DNA of 64,000 nt, taken from contig SVPU01000005.1 of the NCBI GenBank assembly GCA_015065685.1, positions 43,965 through 107,964 on the forward strand. Reading direction: 5' to 3'. A program made the position numbers and the translations under genes. This DNA is from Oscillospiraceae bacterium. GTDB taxonomy: Bacteria > Bacillota > Clostridia > Oscillospirales > Acutalibacteraceae. Shown in pieces: positions 41,154 through 50,823 of the stretch (position 1 is its first letter; each line of letters begins with the position of its first letter). Under the pieces are notes generated by a model. That model had not been told where the DNA came from. It searched no databases and saw nothing but the letters and a program-made list of their open reading frames with translations.

Positions 41154-42578
41154 TTAAACGGTTTCAACCTTAATTAAATTTGTGTTACCCGTTTTTCCGT
41201 TGGTAACTCCGCCGGTCATAACAATTCTGTCGCCCGTTTCAAGACCTATGGCATCTTTTGTGAGTCTTGCAGCGGTATAGAAAAGAACATCAGTTGAAGT
41301 GAAATTCTCGCAAATAACTGGTATCACACCCCAAGAAAGCGAAAGCTTTCTCCAGTTTCTTTCATCGGTAGTAAGTCCCACAATGTTAACATGGGGTCTA
41401 AAACGCGATACCATTCTGGCGGTCATACCCGAAAGCGAGCAAACCGCTATAGCCTTGGCATCTATATCAATAGCCATTCCACAGGTTGCGTGAGAAATAG
41501 CATCAACCGTGTTTTTAATTTTAAACTCTCTATTTAAAAATCTTTTTGCATAATGAATATTCTGCTCAGTATTAACAGCAATTCTTGCCATTGTTTCAAC
41601 CGCCAACACGGGATATTTTCCCGCTGCGGTCTCGCCCGAGAGCATTATAGCGCTTGTGCCGTCGTAAACAGCATTGGCAATATCCGAAATTTCTGCTCTT
41701 GTGGGTCTTGGGTTATGAATCATAGATTCGAGCATTTCGGTTGCGGTGATAACCCTTTTGCCAAGCAAACGGCACTTTGTTATAAGCTTCTTTTGAATTG
41801 CAGGAAGCTCTTCAAAGGGTATTTCAACGCCCATATCGCCACGGGCAATCATAATGCCATCGCATTCTTGGCAAATCTCTTCGATATTATCAACACCCGA
41901 ACGGTTTTCAATTTTTGCGATAACATCTATATCCGAAACATTTTGCTCTTTGAGAAAATTCTTAACATCAATTAAATCCTGCTTGCAGGAAACAAAAGAA
42001 CAGGCGAGAAAATCTATTCCGTTGCGAACACCAAACATAATATCAAGCTTATCCTGTTCGCTGAGATACTCTTGCTTGAGTGTTTTGTTGGGAAAACTCA
42101 TACTCTTCCTGTCAGACAATTCTCCGCCTGTTATCACACGGCAGATAATATCTGTTTCGGTGGTATCCTCCACCTTGAAGCTTAAAAGTCCGTTATTAAG
42201 TAAAATTTCATCGCCCTTATTTAATTCATTAGGTAAGTTCTTATAGTTAACAGAAACCTTGTTTTCATTTCCTTCAATTTCTTCCGAAGTAAAAACAAAC
42301 TGTTCACCTTCATTTAAGAAAACCTTTCCGTTTTTGAAGGTTTTAATTCTATATTCGGGGCCCTTCGTATCAAGCAGAATTGCAATGGGAAGATTCAGCT
42401 TTTCACGAACTCTTTTAACTGTTTCAATGCGTTTTAAGTGGTCTTCGTGAGTGTTGTGTGAAAAATTAAGGCGTGCAACATTCATACCCGCAAGGCACAT
42501 CTCGGTTATTGTTTTTTCATCCGAGCATGCAGGACCTAAAGTACAAACTATTTTCGTTCTTCTTATAATATTTTTCAT
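41154..42578 (-). CDS. pyk: Pyruvate kinase
   Basis: 474 residues. KIVCTLGPACSDEKT, MNVARLNFSHN, the signature IAKIENRSGVDNIEEI and the metal loop IMIARGDMGVEIPFEELP are present. No C-terminal phosphohistidine domain, so the short form. Start ATG 42578; an in-frame GTG at 42590 lies only two bases from GGAG and is less likely. Confidence 0.97.
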   Translation of the reverse strand: MKNIIRRTKIVCTLGPACSDEKTITEMCLAGMNVARLNFSHNTHEDHLKRIETVKRVREKLNLPIAILLDTKGPEYRIKTFKNGKVFLNEGEQFVFTSEEIEGNENKVSVNYKNLPNELNKGDEILLNNGLLSFKVEDTTETDIICRVITGGELSDRKSMSFPNKTLKQEYLSEQDKLDIMFGVRNGIDFLACSFVSCKQDLIDVKNFLKEQNVSDIDVIAKIENRSGVDNIEEICQECDGIMIARGDMGVEIPFEELPAIQKKLITKCRLLGKRVITATEMLESMIHNPRPTRAEISDIANAVYDGTSAIMLSGETAAGKYPVLAVETMARIAVNTEQNIHYAKRFLNREFKIKNTVDAISHATCGMAIDIDAKAIAVCSLSGMTARMVSRFRPHVNIVGLTTDERNWRKLSLSWGVIPVICENFTSTDVLFYTAARLTKDAIGLETGDRIVMTGGVTNGKTGNTNLIKVETV

Positions 42579-42609
42579 TTCAGCACTCACTTCTCCATTA
42601 GAAATCCTA

Positions 42610-42930
42610 CTATTTTCTGTGATATTTATAGTAGACAATTATGTCCATTTTCTTATCGTTTATAGTGTTCACACCCGAAACGGTTATTCCGTCTCCGCTG
42701 AGCAGCATATAATACTGCGCATCCTCTACCCTACAGCGAAACACATCTTTTTCGGAACACATAACCCGAATTTCATTGTCTATAACAACAATTCTTCCCT
42801 GCTTGCCGAGTATCAGCTCTTTAACATCGCCGTTGTTATCTCTGGTGCGCTCGGTTACATATTTAATTTCTCTTCCGTCCATCTGTTTTAAAACGGGGTC
42901 TTGCTTTTTACTTTTAAAAAAACCGAACAT
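42610..42930 (-). CDS. Small protein of unknown function
   Basis: 106 residues starting MFGFFKSKKQDPVLKQMDG. Mixed alpha/beta with several short strands (ELILGKQGRIVVIDNEIRVMC, AQYYMLLSGDGITVSGV), suggesting a small beta-barrel-like domain. 19 bp after the LOG gene, same direction, and 31 bp before pyk. No family recognised. Confidence 0.65.
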   Translation of the reverse strand: MFGFFKSKKQDPVLKQMDGREIKYVTERTRDNNGDVKELILGKQGRIVVIDNEIRVMCSEKDVFRCRVEDAQYYMLLSGDGITVSGVNTINDKKMDIIVYYKYHRK

Positions 42931-42949
42931 AAAACCATACCGCTTTCTT

Positions 42950-43534
42950 TTATTTCGTATCAATTTCCTTGAAAATTTCGGGCTCCCCGTCTGCTTGCTT
43001 ATAGCCCTCGAAATATTCAAGCATCTCGGCAGCATTTTCAAAAACGGGAACTAAATCAAGGCTCTTTTGATTCATAAAGCCTTTACTGACCGCCTCGCTA
43101 AGCATCTTTAAAAGGCTATCGTAATATCCGTTGATATTAAATATTGCGATAGGCTTTTTATGGCGGCCGAGTTGCTTTAATGTGAAAATTTCAAAAAACT
43201 CATCAAAGGTGCCAATCCCACCAGGAGTGATAACAAAAGCATCGGATTTTTCTTCCATAATGCGCTTTCGCTCACGCATGGTTTCGGGATATAAAAACTC
43301 GCTGCAATGCTCAAAGAGTATTCCGTCAACATTGAAAAACGAAGGTGCTATACCTATGATTTCTCCCTTTTTGCTGAAAACCCCTCGTGCTGCCGCACCC
43401 ATGAGCCCGTTAGCACCGCCGCCGAAAACTAAGCCGTGCCCACGCTCCGCCATAGCTACGCCCAATTCTTCGGTTTTTTCTATAAAGCTTTTATCTATTT
43501 CGTTGCTCGAAGCACCGTAAACACAAATATTCAT
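42950..43534 (-). CDS. LOG-family (TIGR00730) nucleotide phosphoribohydrolase-like protein
   Basis: 194 residues, Rossmann fold. VFGGGANGLMGAAA, the family PGGxGTxxE motif in TPGGIGTFDEFFE and MRERKRIM are seen. Characterised members release the base from cytokinin or purine riboside 5'-monophosphates. Overlaps the Nudix gene by 4 bp (ATGA). Confidence 0.9.
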   Translation of the reverse strand: MNICVYGASSNEIDKSFIEKTEELGVAMAERGHGLVFGGGANGLMGAAARGVFSKKGEIIGIAPSFFNVDGILFEHCSEFLYPETMRERKRIMEEKSDAFVITPGGIGTFDEFFEIFTLKQLGRHKKPIAIFNINGYYDSLLKMLSEAVSKGFMNQKSLDLVPVFENAAEMLEYFEGYKQADGEPEIFKEIDTK

Positions 43535-44007
43535 ATTTTTTCTCCATTTAAAACCGCTTCGGTGAGTTTATCGCCCTCGTAAACCAATTTGAGTGAAAAG
43601 AACGGTGCATTATCTTCTAGGAGTTTAAGGAAAATCTTATCGCCCTCCCAGATGGGCAGCGAATATATTTCTTGTTTTTCCACCCATTCGAGATTTCCCT
43701 CATCGCACTCTTTAAGATCGCCCTCAAAATCTTCGCTGTGGAAAATGTGCATATATTCTGTTTCCCATTTATCTGACACAAAGGTAACTATTCCACAGTA
43801 ACGGTTGTTTTTGAGCCTTAATCCCGTTTCTTCAAAAACCTCGCGCAGATTACACTCTTCGGGGCTTTCTTTATCTTCAAACTTTCCGCCGATACCTACC
43901 CATTTATCTTGGTTTAGGTCGTTTTGTTTTTTCACTCGGTGAAGCATTAAATATTTACCATCTTTTTCTATATGGCAAAGTGTTGTGTTTTGCATTTTAT
44001 TCTTCAT
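43531..44007 (-). CDS. Nudix hydrolase (MutT-like)
   Basis: 158 residues. Nudix box GGKFEDKESPEECNLREVFEETGL reads GX5EX7REVXEEXG with all metal Glu residues (in pieces: GKFEDKESPEEC, LREVFEETGL). Likely 8-oxo-dGTP or related nucleotide clean-up. Starts within the last 11 bp of the LTA-synthase-like gene. Confidence 0.9.
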   Translation of the reverse strand: MKNKMQNTTLCHIEKDGKYLMLHRVKKQNDLNQDKWVGIGGKFEDKESPEECNLREVFEETGLRLKNNRYCGIVTFVSDKWETEYMHIFHSEDFEGDLKECDEGNLEWVEKQEIYSLPIWEGDKIFLKLLEDNAPFFSLKLVYEGDKLTEAVLNGEKI

Positions 44008-46183
44008 CCCCCAGATTTACTGCCTCGGGTACATATCCGTTAATAAAGAATATATCGGTGTTAACATTTTGTCGGTCGAAAATATTGTTATACTGAATCT
44101 TTTCATATTCATCCAACAAACCGGTATAGGGAGACTCATCACTCCATTTATAATAAACGCCTTGATTATCGATATAACCCACGGTGTCAATAACGGGGAG
44201 CGTTTCTGCTAATTTGAGGAGATATTTATTATATTCTGTGAGCTTAACACCCGCAGTTTTAAGCACCAAGGAAGAAAGATAATTTGAGCTTAGTTTATCG
44301 ATTGTTTGCTCTTCAATGTCATAGTTTGCCCAGATATAGAATGGTGTGCAATGTCTGCTTTGCTCTTGCTCAGTTGTGAGTGAAGACAAATCCTTAACAC
44401 CCATAACCTCTGCAATGAACTTGGTTTCAATTGAAGGCTGATGGTCGCCGAACATACAGATAACAGTCGGCTCTTTAACATTGCTGAAATATTCAATCAA
44501 ATCCTTGAAAGCATCATCACTGGCCTTAACAAGCGAAAGATATTTATTAGCTTTTGTATAAGGCTTTGAAACAGAGGTTGCATAAATGCTTTCATTGAAA
44601 TTCATACTGCTTGTTGTATAACCACCGTGGTTTTGCATTGTTACATTAAACGCAAAATATGGCACACTCTTATCTCTGTTTTCAAAATCCTCGATTAAAA
44701 GCTTATAGTTATAAGCATCGCTTACATACTGTCTGATAAGCATATTGGTTCCGGGATAATATTGGTCAATAAGGCTCTGAAGATAATCGGCATTGCTTCC
44801 GTTGTTTTGATAATCTCTCATAATAGATACATCAATAATATCCTCAAGGCTTATAAACTGATTAAATCCAAAATTGCCATAAACCTCGGTACGCTTCCAG
44901 CCATCTGCATAGTATGGGTGAAGCGCATAAGAAGAATAACCCTGTGCTTTCATTGTTGATACTAATGATGCTATGGGGTTTTTAACATAAAGCATATATG
45001 CATTGCTTCCCGAAGGCAAGAATGCTGTTGAATGGCCTGTTAAAAATTCGAACTCTGTGTTGGAGGTGCCCGCACCGATAACAGGAACATAAAGGTTTCC
45101 TCTGATTGTGTTCTCGGTTAAGCTTCTCATAAAGGGCATATAATCTTCATTCGTGGTGAAATTACCAAGCACCTGCAAATCCGAAAGAGATTCATTCATT
45201 ATGCAAATAATATTCGGCTTTTTATAGCTGTTATCAATCTCAATTTCAGGTTCATCCACAACCTCATCAACATAGTCCTTAATGTTGCCCGCATTGTAAT
45301 CATTAGGCTCAGACATATAAAGATATTTTGTGTTACAGAAAAAGTTAAACACAAAGCCATAGTTGTGGTAGCCTCTGGTTTGATTCCAGAAGTAAGGTCT
45401 AACACCCATATTTGCAAAAACACTGGTGCCAAAAAACAATAAAAGCAAAACTGCCGCGAAGGTGCCCATAAATGTTCTTGAAATAATTCTTGTGAGCAAA
45501 TTATATTTGGGTGTTTTGGTTTTTATGGCAAGAATCATTATAAAAAGGAATATGAAAATTGCCAAAACAAGCTTATAATTCGGCACATAGTTATAGGTGT
45601 TGGCAACACCAACAGCCGTTGTTATGCTTAAAAAGTCCATCGGTAAGAACGGAGTTCCTCTGAAATCCATTATATAGCAGTGAGCCACCGCAAAACCAAA
45701 AAGAATGGGGGTTATAATAAGATAAGACCACTTAAAGCTGCCGCTTATAACAAAAACAATAAACAGCATTATAATAATAACCAAATAGTTGCCCAAGAAG
45801 CCAAGATATGTCATATCATAAACAAACACACCGTTAAGGCACTCGGTCATAGTCATAAGTAATATGGGAGATAAAAGGAAGAAAACAAACTGCCAAATTT
45901 TATCATAAAGCTCTTTCTTTAGGCTCACGGTAAAGGTTGCTACCACCCACAAAATAGCAGGGCAAACAAAGCTGAACGCCAAAAGCCACCATTTAGCCTC
46001 TATCTCCAAAATAGTGAACTGTTTTATACTAAAAATTGCAAACAAAAGCGTTACAGCTGCGATAACTAAGCCGCTGATTTTCGAACGCTTTGTTGTGCTT
46101 ACTTCAAAGTTGTCTTTTAAACTCTTAGGCAACACATTTTTAAAAAAAGAAAAAGTATTGTCGCTTATCTTTTTTAAAAGCAT
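43997..46183 (-). CDS. LTA synthase-family phosphoglycerol transferase
   Basis: 728 residues. Five or six N-terminal membrane helices, then an extracellular sulfatase-fold domain: metal Glu in CIMNESLSDL, nucleophile Thr in GAGTSNTEFEFLTG, and MFGDHQPSIE. Polymerises or transfers glycerol phosphate from phosphatidylglycerol. Large N-terminal membrane region (~260 residues) is longer than in Staphylococcus LtaS. First gene of the unit reading toward pyk, from a clear promoter. Confidence 0.88.
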   Translation of the reverse strand: MLLKKISDNTFSFFKNVLPKSLKDNFEVSTTKRSKISGLVIAAVTLLFAIFSIKQFTILEIEAKWWLLAFSFVCPAILWVVATFTVSLKKELYDKIWQFVFFLLSPILLMTMTECLNGVFVYDMTYLGFLGNYLVIIIMLFIVFVISGSFKWSYLIITPILFGFAVAHCYIMDFRGTPFLPMDFLSITTAVGVANTYNYVPNYKLVLAIFIFLFIMILAIKTKTPKYNLLTRIISRTFMGTFAAVLLLLFFGTSVFANMGVRPYFWNQTRGYHNYGFVFNFFCNTKYLYMSEPNDYNAGNIKDYVDEVVDEPEIEIDNSYKKPNIICIMNESLSDLQVLGNFTTNEDYMPFMRSLTENTIRGNLYVPVIGAGTSNTEFEFLTGHSTAFLPSGSNAYMLYVKNPIASLVSTMKAQGYSSYALHPYYADGWKRTEVYGNFGFNQFISLEDIIDVSIMRDYQNNGSNADYLQSLIDQYYPGTNMLIRQYVSDAYNYKLLIEDFENRDKSVPYFAFNVTMQNHGGYTTSSMNFNESIYATSVSKPYTKANKYLSLVKASDDAFKDLIEYFSNVKEPTVICMFGDHQPSIETKFIAEVMGVKDLSSLTTEQEQSRHCTPFYIWANYDIEEQTIDKLSSNYLSSLVLKTAGVKLTEYNKYLLKLAETLPVIDTVGYIDNQGVYYKWSDESPYTGLLDEYEKIQYNNIFDRQNVNTDIFFINGYVPEAVNLGDEE

Positions 46184-46252
46184 ACACCCATCCCTTTCAA
46201 CGAATTTTTAAATATAGAAAATTGAGTTTTTTAAAAATTTACATACATAGAT

Positions 46253-46280
46253 ATTATACCATATTTATGAAAAAAAACAA
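46253..46280 (-). promoter_or_regulatory. Promoter of the LTA-synthase-like gene
   Basis: Minus strand -35 TTGTTT (46275-46280), 16-bp spacer ending ATGG (extended -10), -10 TATAAT (46253-46258). Confidence 0.72.
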
Positions 46281-46344
46281 CTGTATATTTAAACATAATA
46301 TTTAACTCTTTATAACGATTTTTTTAATTTTTTCTTAAAAATAA

Positions 46345-46376
46345 AAAAGAAGGACAAATCCAAAGATTTGTCCTTC
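46345..46376 (-). terminator. Terminator after gapA
   Basis: AAGGACAAATC / GATTTGTCCTT hairpin with CAAA loop and T-rich tail on the minus strand. Confidence 0.87.
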
Positions 46377-46400
46377 CATAATTTATAGAATTATATTCTA

Positions 46401-47411
46401 TTAGATTTCGGCAAAATATTTAATGGTGCGAACCATCTGGCTTGTGTAGCTGTTCTCGTTATCATACCAAGAAACAACCTGTACCTGATAGGTATCGTCA
46501 TCAATCTTTGTAACCATTGTCTGAGTAGCATCGAAGAGTGAGCCGTATGTGATACCGATGATATCAGAAGAAACGAGCTGCTCCTCAGTGTAACCAAAGG
46601 AAGCGCTTGAAGCTGCCTTCATAGCTGCGTTGATGCCTTCAACAGTGATGTCCTTACCCTTAACAACTGCAACAAGGATAGTTGTTGAGCCTGTGGGAAC
46701 AGGAACGCGCTGTGCAGAACCGATGAGCTTGCCGTTGAGCTCGGGAATAACAAGACCGATAGCCTTTGCAGCACCTGTGCTGTTCGGAACGATGTTGCAA
46801 GCAGCAGCACGTGCACGACGAAGGTCACCCTTTCTGTGAGGACCGTCAAGAACCATCTGGTCGCCTGTCCAAGCGTGAACAGTTGTCATAATACCGCTCT
46901 GAATGGGAGCATACTTATTAAGTGTGTCAGCCATAGGAGCAAGGCAGTTTGTTGTGCAAGATGCAGCAGAAATGATTGTATCATCAGCGGTAAGAGTATC
47001 CTCATTTACGCTGTAAACGATAGTCTTAAGGTCTTTACCTGCGGGAGCAGAAATAACAACCTTTTTAGCACCTGCATCGATGTGAGCCTGAGACTTCTCT
47101 TTTGAGCAATAGAAGCCTGTGCACTCGAGAACAACGTCAACACCGATTTCTCCCCAAGGAAGGTCAGCAGCATTCTTCTCTGCATAAATCTTTATTGTTT
47201 TACCGTCAACAGTGATGCTGTCTTCCCCTGCAACAACTGTGTCTGCAAGAGCATATCTACCCTGAGCAGAGTCATACTTTAAAAGATGAGCGAGCATTGC
47301 GGGACTTGTAAGATCGTTGATTGCAACAATCTCATAACCTTCAGCGCCAAACATTTGACGGAAAGCGAGACGACCGATACGGCCGAAACCATTAATAGCA
47401 ACTTTAACCAT
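46401..47411 (-). CDS. gapA: Glyceraldehyde-3-phosphate dehydrogenase
   Basis: 336 residues. [14 protein letters not shown] dinucleotide fold, Asp in INDLTSP (NAD preference), catalytic Cys in [13 protein letters not shown], and [14 protein letters not shown] near the end. Monocistronic with its own promoter and terminator, not linked to the pgk operon 12 kb away, unlike many Firmicutes where gap heads that operon. Confidence 0.98.
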   Translation of the reverse strand: MVKVAINGFGRIGRLAFRQMFGAEGYEIVAINDLTSPAMLAHLLKYDSAQGRYALADTVVAGEDSITVDGKTIKIYAEKNAADLPWGEIGVDVVLECTGFYCSKEKSQAHIDAGAKKVVISAPAGKDLKTIVYSVNEDTLTADDTIISAASCTTNCLAPMADTLNKYAPIQSGIMTTVHAWTGDQMVLDGPHRKGDLRRARAAACNIVPNSTGAAKAIGLVIPELNGKLIGSAQRVPVPTGSTTILVAVVKGKDITVEGINAAMKAASSASFGYTEEQLVSSDIIGITYGSLFDATQTMVTKIDDDTYQVQVVSWYDNENSYTSQMVRTIKYFAEI

Positions 47412-47442
47412 TGGAATAACCTCCTAAAATTTTTCTGTTTAT

Positions 47443-47471
47443 ATTCTACCCTATTTCTTTCACATTTTCAA
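47443..47471 (-). promoter_or_regulatory. Promoter of gapA
   Basis: Minus strand -35 TTGAAA (47466-47471), 17-bp spacer, -10 TAGAAT (47443-47448). Confidence 0.75.
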
Positions 47472-47550
47472 GTCATTTGTTTAAAATTTAACAATATTTT
47501 TTAATTTTCTTATAATTGGCATAATATTTTAAGTTACAAGGGGTGAGTAT

Positions 47551-48105
47551 TTGATATTTTTGCCAAATAAATTTGATATATACTGCTCTGCCTTGCGAAA
47601 CACCATGCAAAACTTAATTTTAAAAAACGGATACAAAAAAAGGTATCTTTGTAACTTAATGAAAATACACAAAGCAGAAGCATTATTCTCTTCTTACCCT
47701 GAGCCTTGCAACATAGAACAATTATCCTCAGAGGTACTAAAGGCGGTGTTTTTAAAGCACTTGCAACAAAATATAAGCTTCCGTTTTAAAATTAACAAAA
47801 CAGGCACTTTTATTATCGATAAAAAACTGTTTTTATCACTGCTTTTAACTCTTTGCAAATTTGCCGAAAAAATTGAAATCGGTATAACTAATGAGCGACT
47901 TTTTATAAAATCCAACCCATCTAAAAAGCCAAGCATTAAAAAGCAACTAAAAAAATTAAACGCAAGATGTTTTTATGAGACTAAAAGCCGAACCGCTTTA
48001 ATAATTCTAGCCCCTCCCAAAACACAAAAGCCCCCAATTAAAACCGAAAAGGATTGGGAATATATCCTCAATCCTTTATCGGTAGTCAATATTTATTTAT
48101 CTTAA
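47551..48105 (+). CDS. Protein of unknown function, possibly a degenerate histidine-kinase-like domain
   Basis: 184 residues from a TTG at 47551 preceded by AAGGGGTGAG. The middle (IDKKLFLSLLLTLCKFAEKIEIGITNERLFIKSN) has the helix-strand order of a GHKL ATPase N-box region but lacks the usual Asn and the glycine boxes. Lys-rich throughout. Divergent from gapA; its 3' end overlaps the convergent chromate-transporter gene by 9 bp. The kinase idea is weak inference. Confidence 0.6.
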   Translation: MIFLPNKFDIYCSALRNTMQNLILKNGYKKRYLCNLMKIHKAEALFSSYPEPCNIEQLSSEVLKAVFLKHLQQNISFRFKINKTGTFIIDKKLFLSLLLTLCKFAEKIEIGITNERLFIKSNPSKKPSIKKQLKKLNARCFYETKSRTALIILAPPKTQKPPIKTEKDWEYILNPLSVVNIYLS

Positions 48106-48669
48106 TATAATAGAAATTAAAAGCCCCAGCAGTGCCGAAATAACTATAAGCATAATTGCAGACATTTTCTTTTTAGCAATTCTTTTATATGCGAAATAAA
48201 TGGCTGTTATCACCGCAAAACAAATAGTTGACACAACATTAAAATCAAATTCTTTTATAGAAACAAAGCCTATACACTTTACAAGAAGCAGCAAACCTGT
48301 TGAAGTGATAAGTGCAACCACAACAGGCTTTACACCGCTTATAAAACCCTTGAAATATTTATTTTCGGTTAAATTTTTAAGAACAGATGCAATAATTAGA
48401 ATAATTAAAAATGCGGGTAAAATAACTCCCAAGGTGGCACAAATGCCGCCTAAAATTCCGCCCTGCCCTGCACCGACAAAGGTTGCCATATTAACGGCAA
48501 TCGGCCCCGGTGTTGATTCACAGATTCCTATAAAATCGTAAAACTCACTTTCGGTTAACCAATTATAATTGAGAACCGCCTCTTTCACAAGCGGAATCAT
48601 TGCATAGCCGCCGCCGATTGTGAAAAGACCAATCTTGAAAAATTCGATAAAAAGTGTCCAAAAAATCAT
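48097..48669 (-). CDS. Chromate transporter (CHR) family, short subunit
   Basis: 190 residues. Family pattern: FFKIGLFTIGGGYAMIPLV, then ESTPGPIAVNMATFVG, six membrane helices. Short CHR proteins act as pairs of opposite topology; the partner is the gene just upstream, overlapping by 4 bp (ATGA). Real substrate could be chromate, sulfate or another oxyanion. Confidence 0.88.
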   Translation of the reverse strand: MIFWTLFIEFFKIGLFTIGGGYAMIPLVKEAVLNYNWLTESEFYDFIGICESTPGPIAVNMATFVGAGQGGILGGICATLGVILPAFLIILIIASVLKNLTENKYFKGFISGVKPVVVALITSTGLLLLVKCIGFVSIKEFDFNVVSTICFAVITAIYFAYKRIAKKKMSAIMLIVISALLGLLISIILR

Positions 48670-49250
48670 TTTTCTTTCTCCTTTTCACCGATATTTAAAA
48701 TTGAATAAATCACAATTCCCGCTATTCCGCCAAGTAAAATAAAGTAAACTGCAGAAAAGGAAACTGCAAACAATTCAAATAAAATCATTGAAATAAATAC
48801 TATAGAAAAGGCAATAAGCCCATAAGGCTTTTTCTTCATTTTAATGAACATATTAACGCCTGTTTTCAAAATAAGGAATGCTACCGCAGCCTTGATGCCT
48901 AAAAAGGCAAATTTCACATATTCGTTTTTCTTGAAAGATTCTGCGAACATTGAAATTATGAAAATTATAATAAAGGATGGCAAAACCACACCGAGTGTCG
49001 AAAAAACACTTCCTAAAACACCGCACTTTTTATAGCCCACAAAGGTTGCCATATTAATTGCAATAGGTCCGGGTGTTGCTTCAGCAATAGCAATGATTTC
49101 TAAAAGCTCATCCTCTGAAAGCCATTCGTTTTTTTCAACAACACTTTCTTTGATTTGGGATATCATTGCATATCCGCCACCGAAAGTGAACAAGCCTATT
49201 TTAAAAAATGTTATAAATAAGCTTAATGTAAGCTTAAGTTTACCCTTCAT
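48666..49250 (-). CDS. Chromate transporter (CHR) family, short subunit
   Basis: 194 residues, same architecture as its neighbour: FITFFKIGLFTFGGGYAMISQ, ATPGPIAINMATFVGYK. Follows the COG2509 flavoprotein gene by one base. Together with the next gene it probably forms one heterodimeric transporter. Confidence 0.88.
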   Translation of the reverse strand: MKGKLKLTLSLFITFFKIGLFTFGGGYAMISQIKESVVEKNEWLSEDELLEIIAIAEATPGPIAINMATFVGYKKCGVLGSVFSTLGVVLPSFIIIFIISMFAESFKKNEYVKFAFLGIKAAVAFLILKTGVNMFIKMKKKPYGLIAFSIVFISMILFELFAVSFSAVYFILLGGIAGIVIYSILNIGEKEKEK

Positions 49251-49251
49251 T

Positions 49252-50823
49252 TCAAATATACCTTTCTATAATTTTCTCTGCAACGCAGATTCCATCAACC
49301 GCGGCCGACATAATACCGCCCGCATAGCCCGCACCCTCACCACAAGGATAGATTCCTTTTACAAGTGTGCTTTGCATATCTGCATTTCTCATAATTCTCA
49401 CAGGTGCAGAAGAGCGCGTTTCGGGAGCTGTGAGCACCGCTTCTCTTTGGGCAAAGCCTTCTATTTTTTTATCAAAAAGCTTTATTCCCTCTTTTAAACT
49501 TTCTACAATAAACGATGGGAAAATATCACCGAAATCAGCAAGCTCAAAACGCGGTCTTACAGTTGGAACAACCTTACCGATTTGGGCTTTTTCGCCGAAA
49601 ACAAAGCTACCAACGGTTGTAACAGGTACTGCGCCGCCGCAAATTTCATAAGCCTTTTTCTCAATTTTTCTTTGTAGCTCACAGCCTGCCAGAACATTGC
49701 CGCTCGGGAAATCTTCGGGGCTTATGTTCACAAGCAATGCGCTATTGGCATTCTTGCCATCGCGTTTGCTATTGCTCATTCCGTTAACGGCTATGCCGCC
49801 GTCCTCACTTGAAGCATTAACAACCTCACCACCGGGACACATACAAAAGGTGAATACTCCCCTTCCGTTTTCAAGGTGAGAAGCCAATTTATAATCTGCC
49901 GCCGAGAGATACTCACTATTCGCAAAATCACCATACAACGCTTTATTTATATTCTCTTGCAGATGTTCTACTCTAACCCCCATTGCAAAGGGCTTTTTCT
50001 GCATTTCAAGACCGCTTTCAAGCAGCATTTTATAAGTGTCTCTTGCGGAATGTCCCGTTGCGATTATCAGCTCATCGCAAGAAATTTGTTTTCCATTTGC
50101 CACAACGGCTTCTATTCTGCCGTTATTTATTATAACCTTTTCAAGCTTTGTATCAAAGCAAACCTCGCCGCCGAGAGAAATAATCTCTTTTCTTATATTC
50201 TTAACAACAGTTTTTAAAATATCTGTTCCAATGTGGGGCTTGGCATCGGTTAATATTTTTTGCGGTGCACCGTGAAAACTAAAAACCTCAAGCACAGTTC
50301 TGCAACGCTCATTTTTGATTCCCGTGTTTAGCTTGCCATCGGAAAAAGTTCCCGCTCCGCCTTCGCCAAACTGAATATTGCTCTCACAATTAAGCGGCTC
50401 CCCATTTAAAAAGCCTTCGACATCGGCGCATCTTTTTTCAATTTGACTGCCGCGCTCTAAAACGAGAGGGTTTAGTCTCGCTTTTGCAAGGGCTAACGCT
50501 GCAAACATTCCCGCAGGGCCGAAGCCTATAACAATCGGTTTATTTTCACTCTTTTTGCAAGCTTTTTTCCAAACATACGACTTTTCGGTGAAAATGTGAG
50601 CGTTTTTGTTTTTCTTTAGAATTTTTTCTTGGTTTGATTTTAAATCCACCAAAACCGAGCAGCAAAAATGCACATTTTCTTTTTTTCTTGCATCAACCGA
50701 TTTTCTATAAAGTTTCACTTCGCTGATATTATCAGCATTTGTTTTAAGCGTTTTAGCGATAATCGGTTTTAGATTCGAAAAATCGGTTTCAAGCGGCAGA
50801 GAAACATTATTAACTATAATCAT
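49252..50823 (-). CDS. Uncharacterised FAD-dependent oxidoreductase (COG2509 type)
   Basis: 523 residues. About 90 N-terminal residues precede the FAD fold PIVIGFGPAGMFAALALAKA; then FGEGGAGTFSDGKLNTGIKN and a C-terminal GEGAGYAGGIMSAAVDG, typical of COG2509. Cytoplasmic. Substrate unknown. Overlaps the next flavoprotein by 4 bp, so two flavoproteins are made together. Confidence 0.85.
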   Translation of the reverse strand: MIIVNNVSLPLETDFSNLKPIIAKTLKTNADNISEVKLYRKSVDARKKENVHFCCSVLVDLKSNQEKILKKNKNAHIFTEKSYVWKKACKKSENKPIVIGFGPAGMFAALALAKARLNPLVLERGSQIEKRCADVEGFLNGEPLNCESNIQFGEGGAGTFSDGKLNTGIKNERCRTVLEVFSFHGAPQKILTDAKPHIGTDILKTVVKNIRKEIISLGGEVCFDTKLEKVIINNGRIEAVVANGKQISCDELIIATGHSARDTYKMLLESGLEMQKKPFAMGVRVEHLQENINKALYGDFANSEYLSAADYKLASHLENGRGVFTFCMCPGGEVVNASSEDGGIAVNGMSNSKRDGKNANSALLVNISPEDFPSGNVLAGCELQRKIEKKAYEICGGAVPVTTVGSFVFGEKAQIGKVVPTVRPRFELADFGDIFPSFIVESLKEGIKLFDKKIEGFAQREAVLTAPETRSSAPVRIMRNADMQSTLVKGIYPCGEGAGYAGGIMSAAVDGICVAEKIIERYI

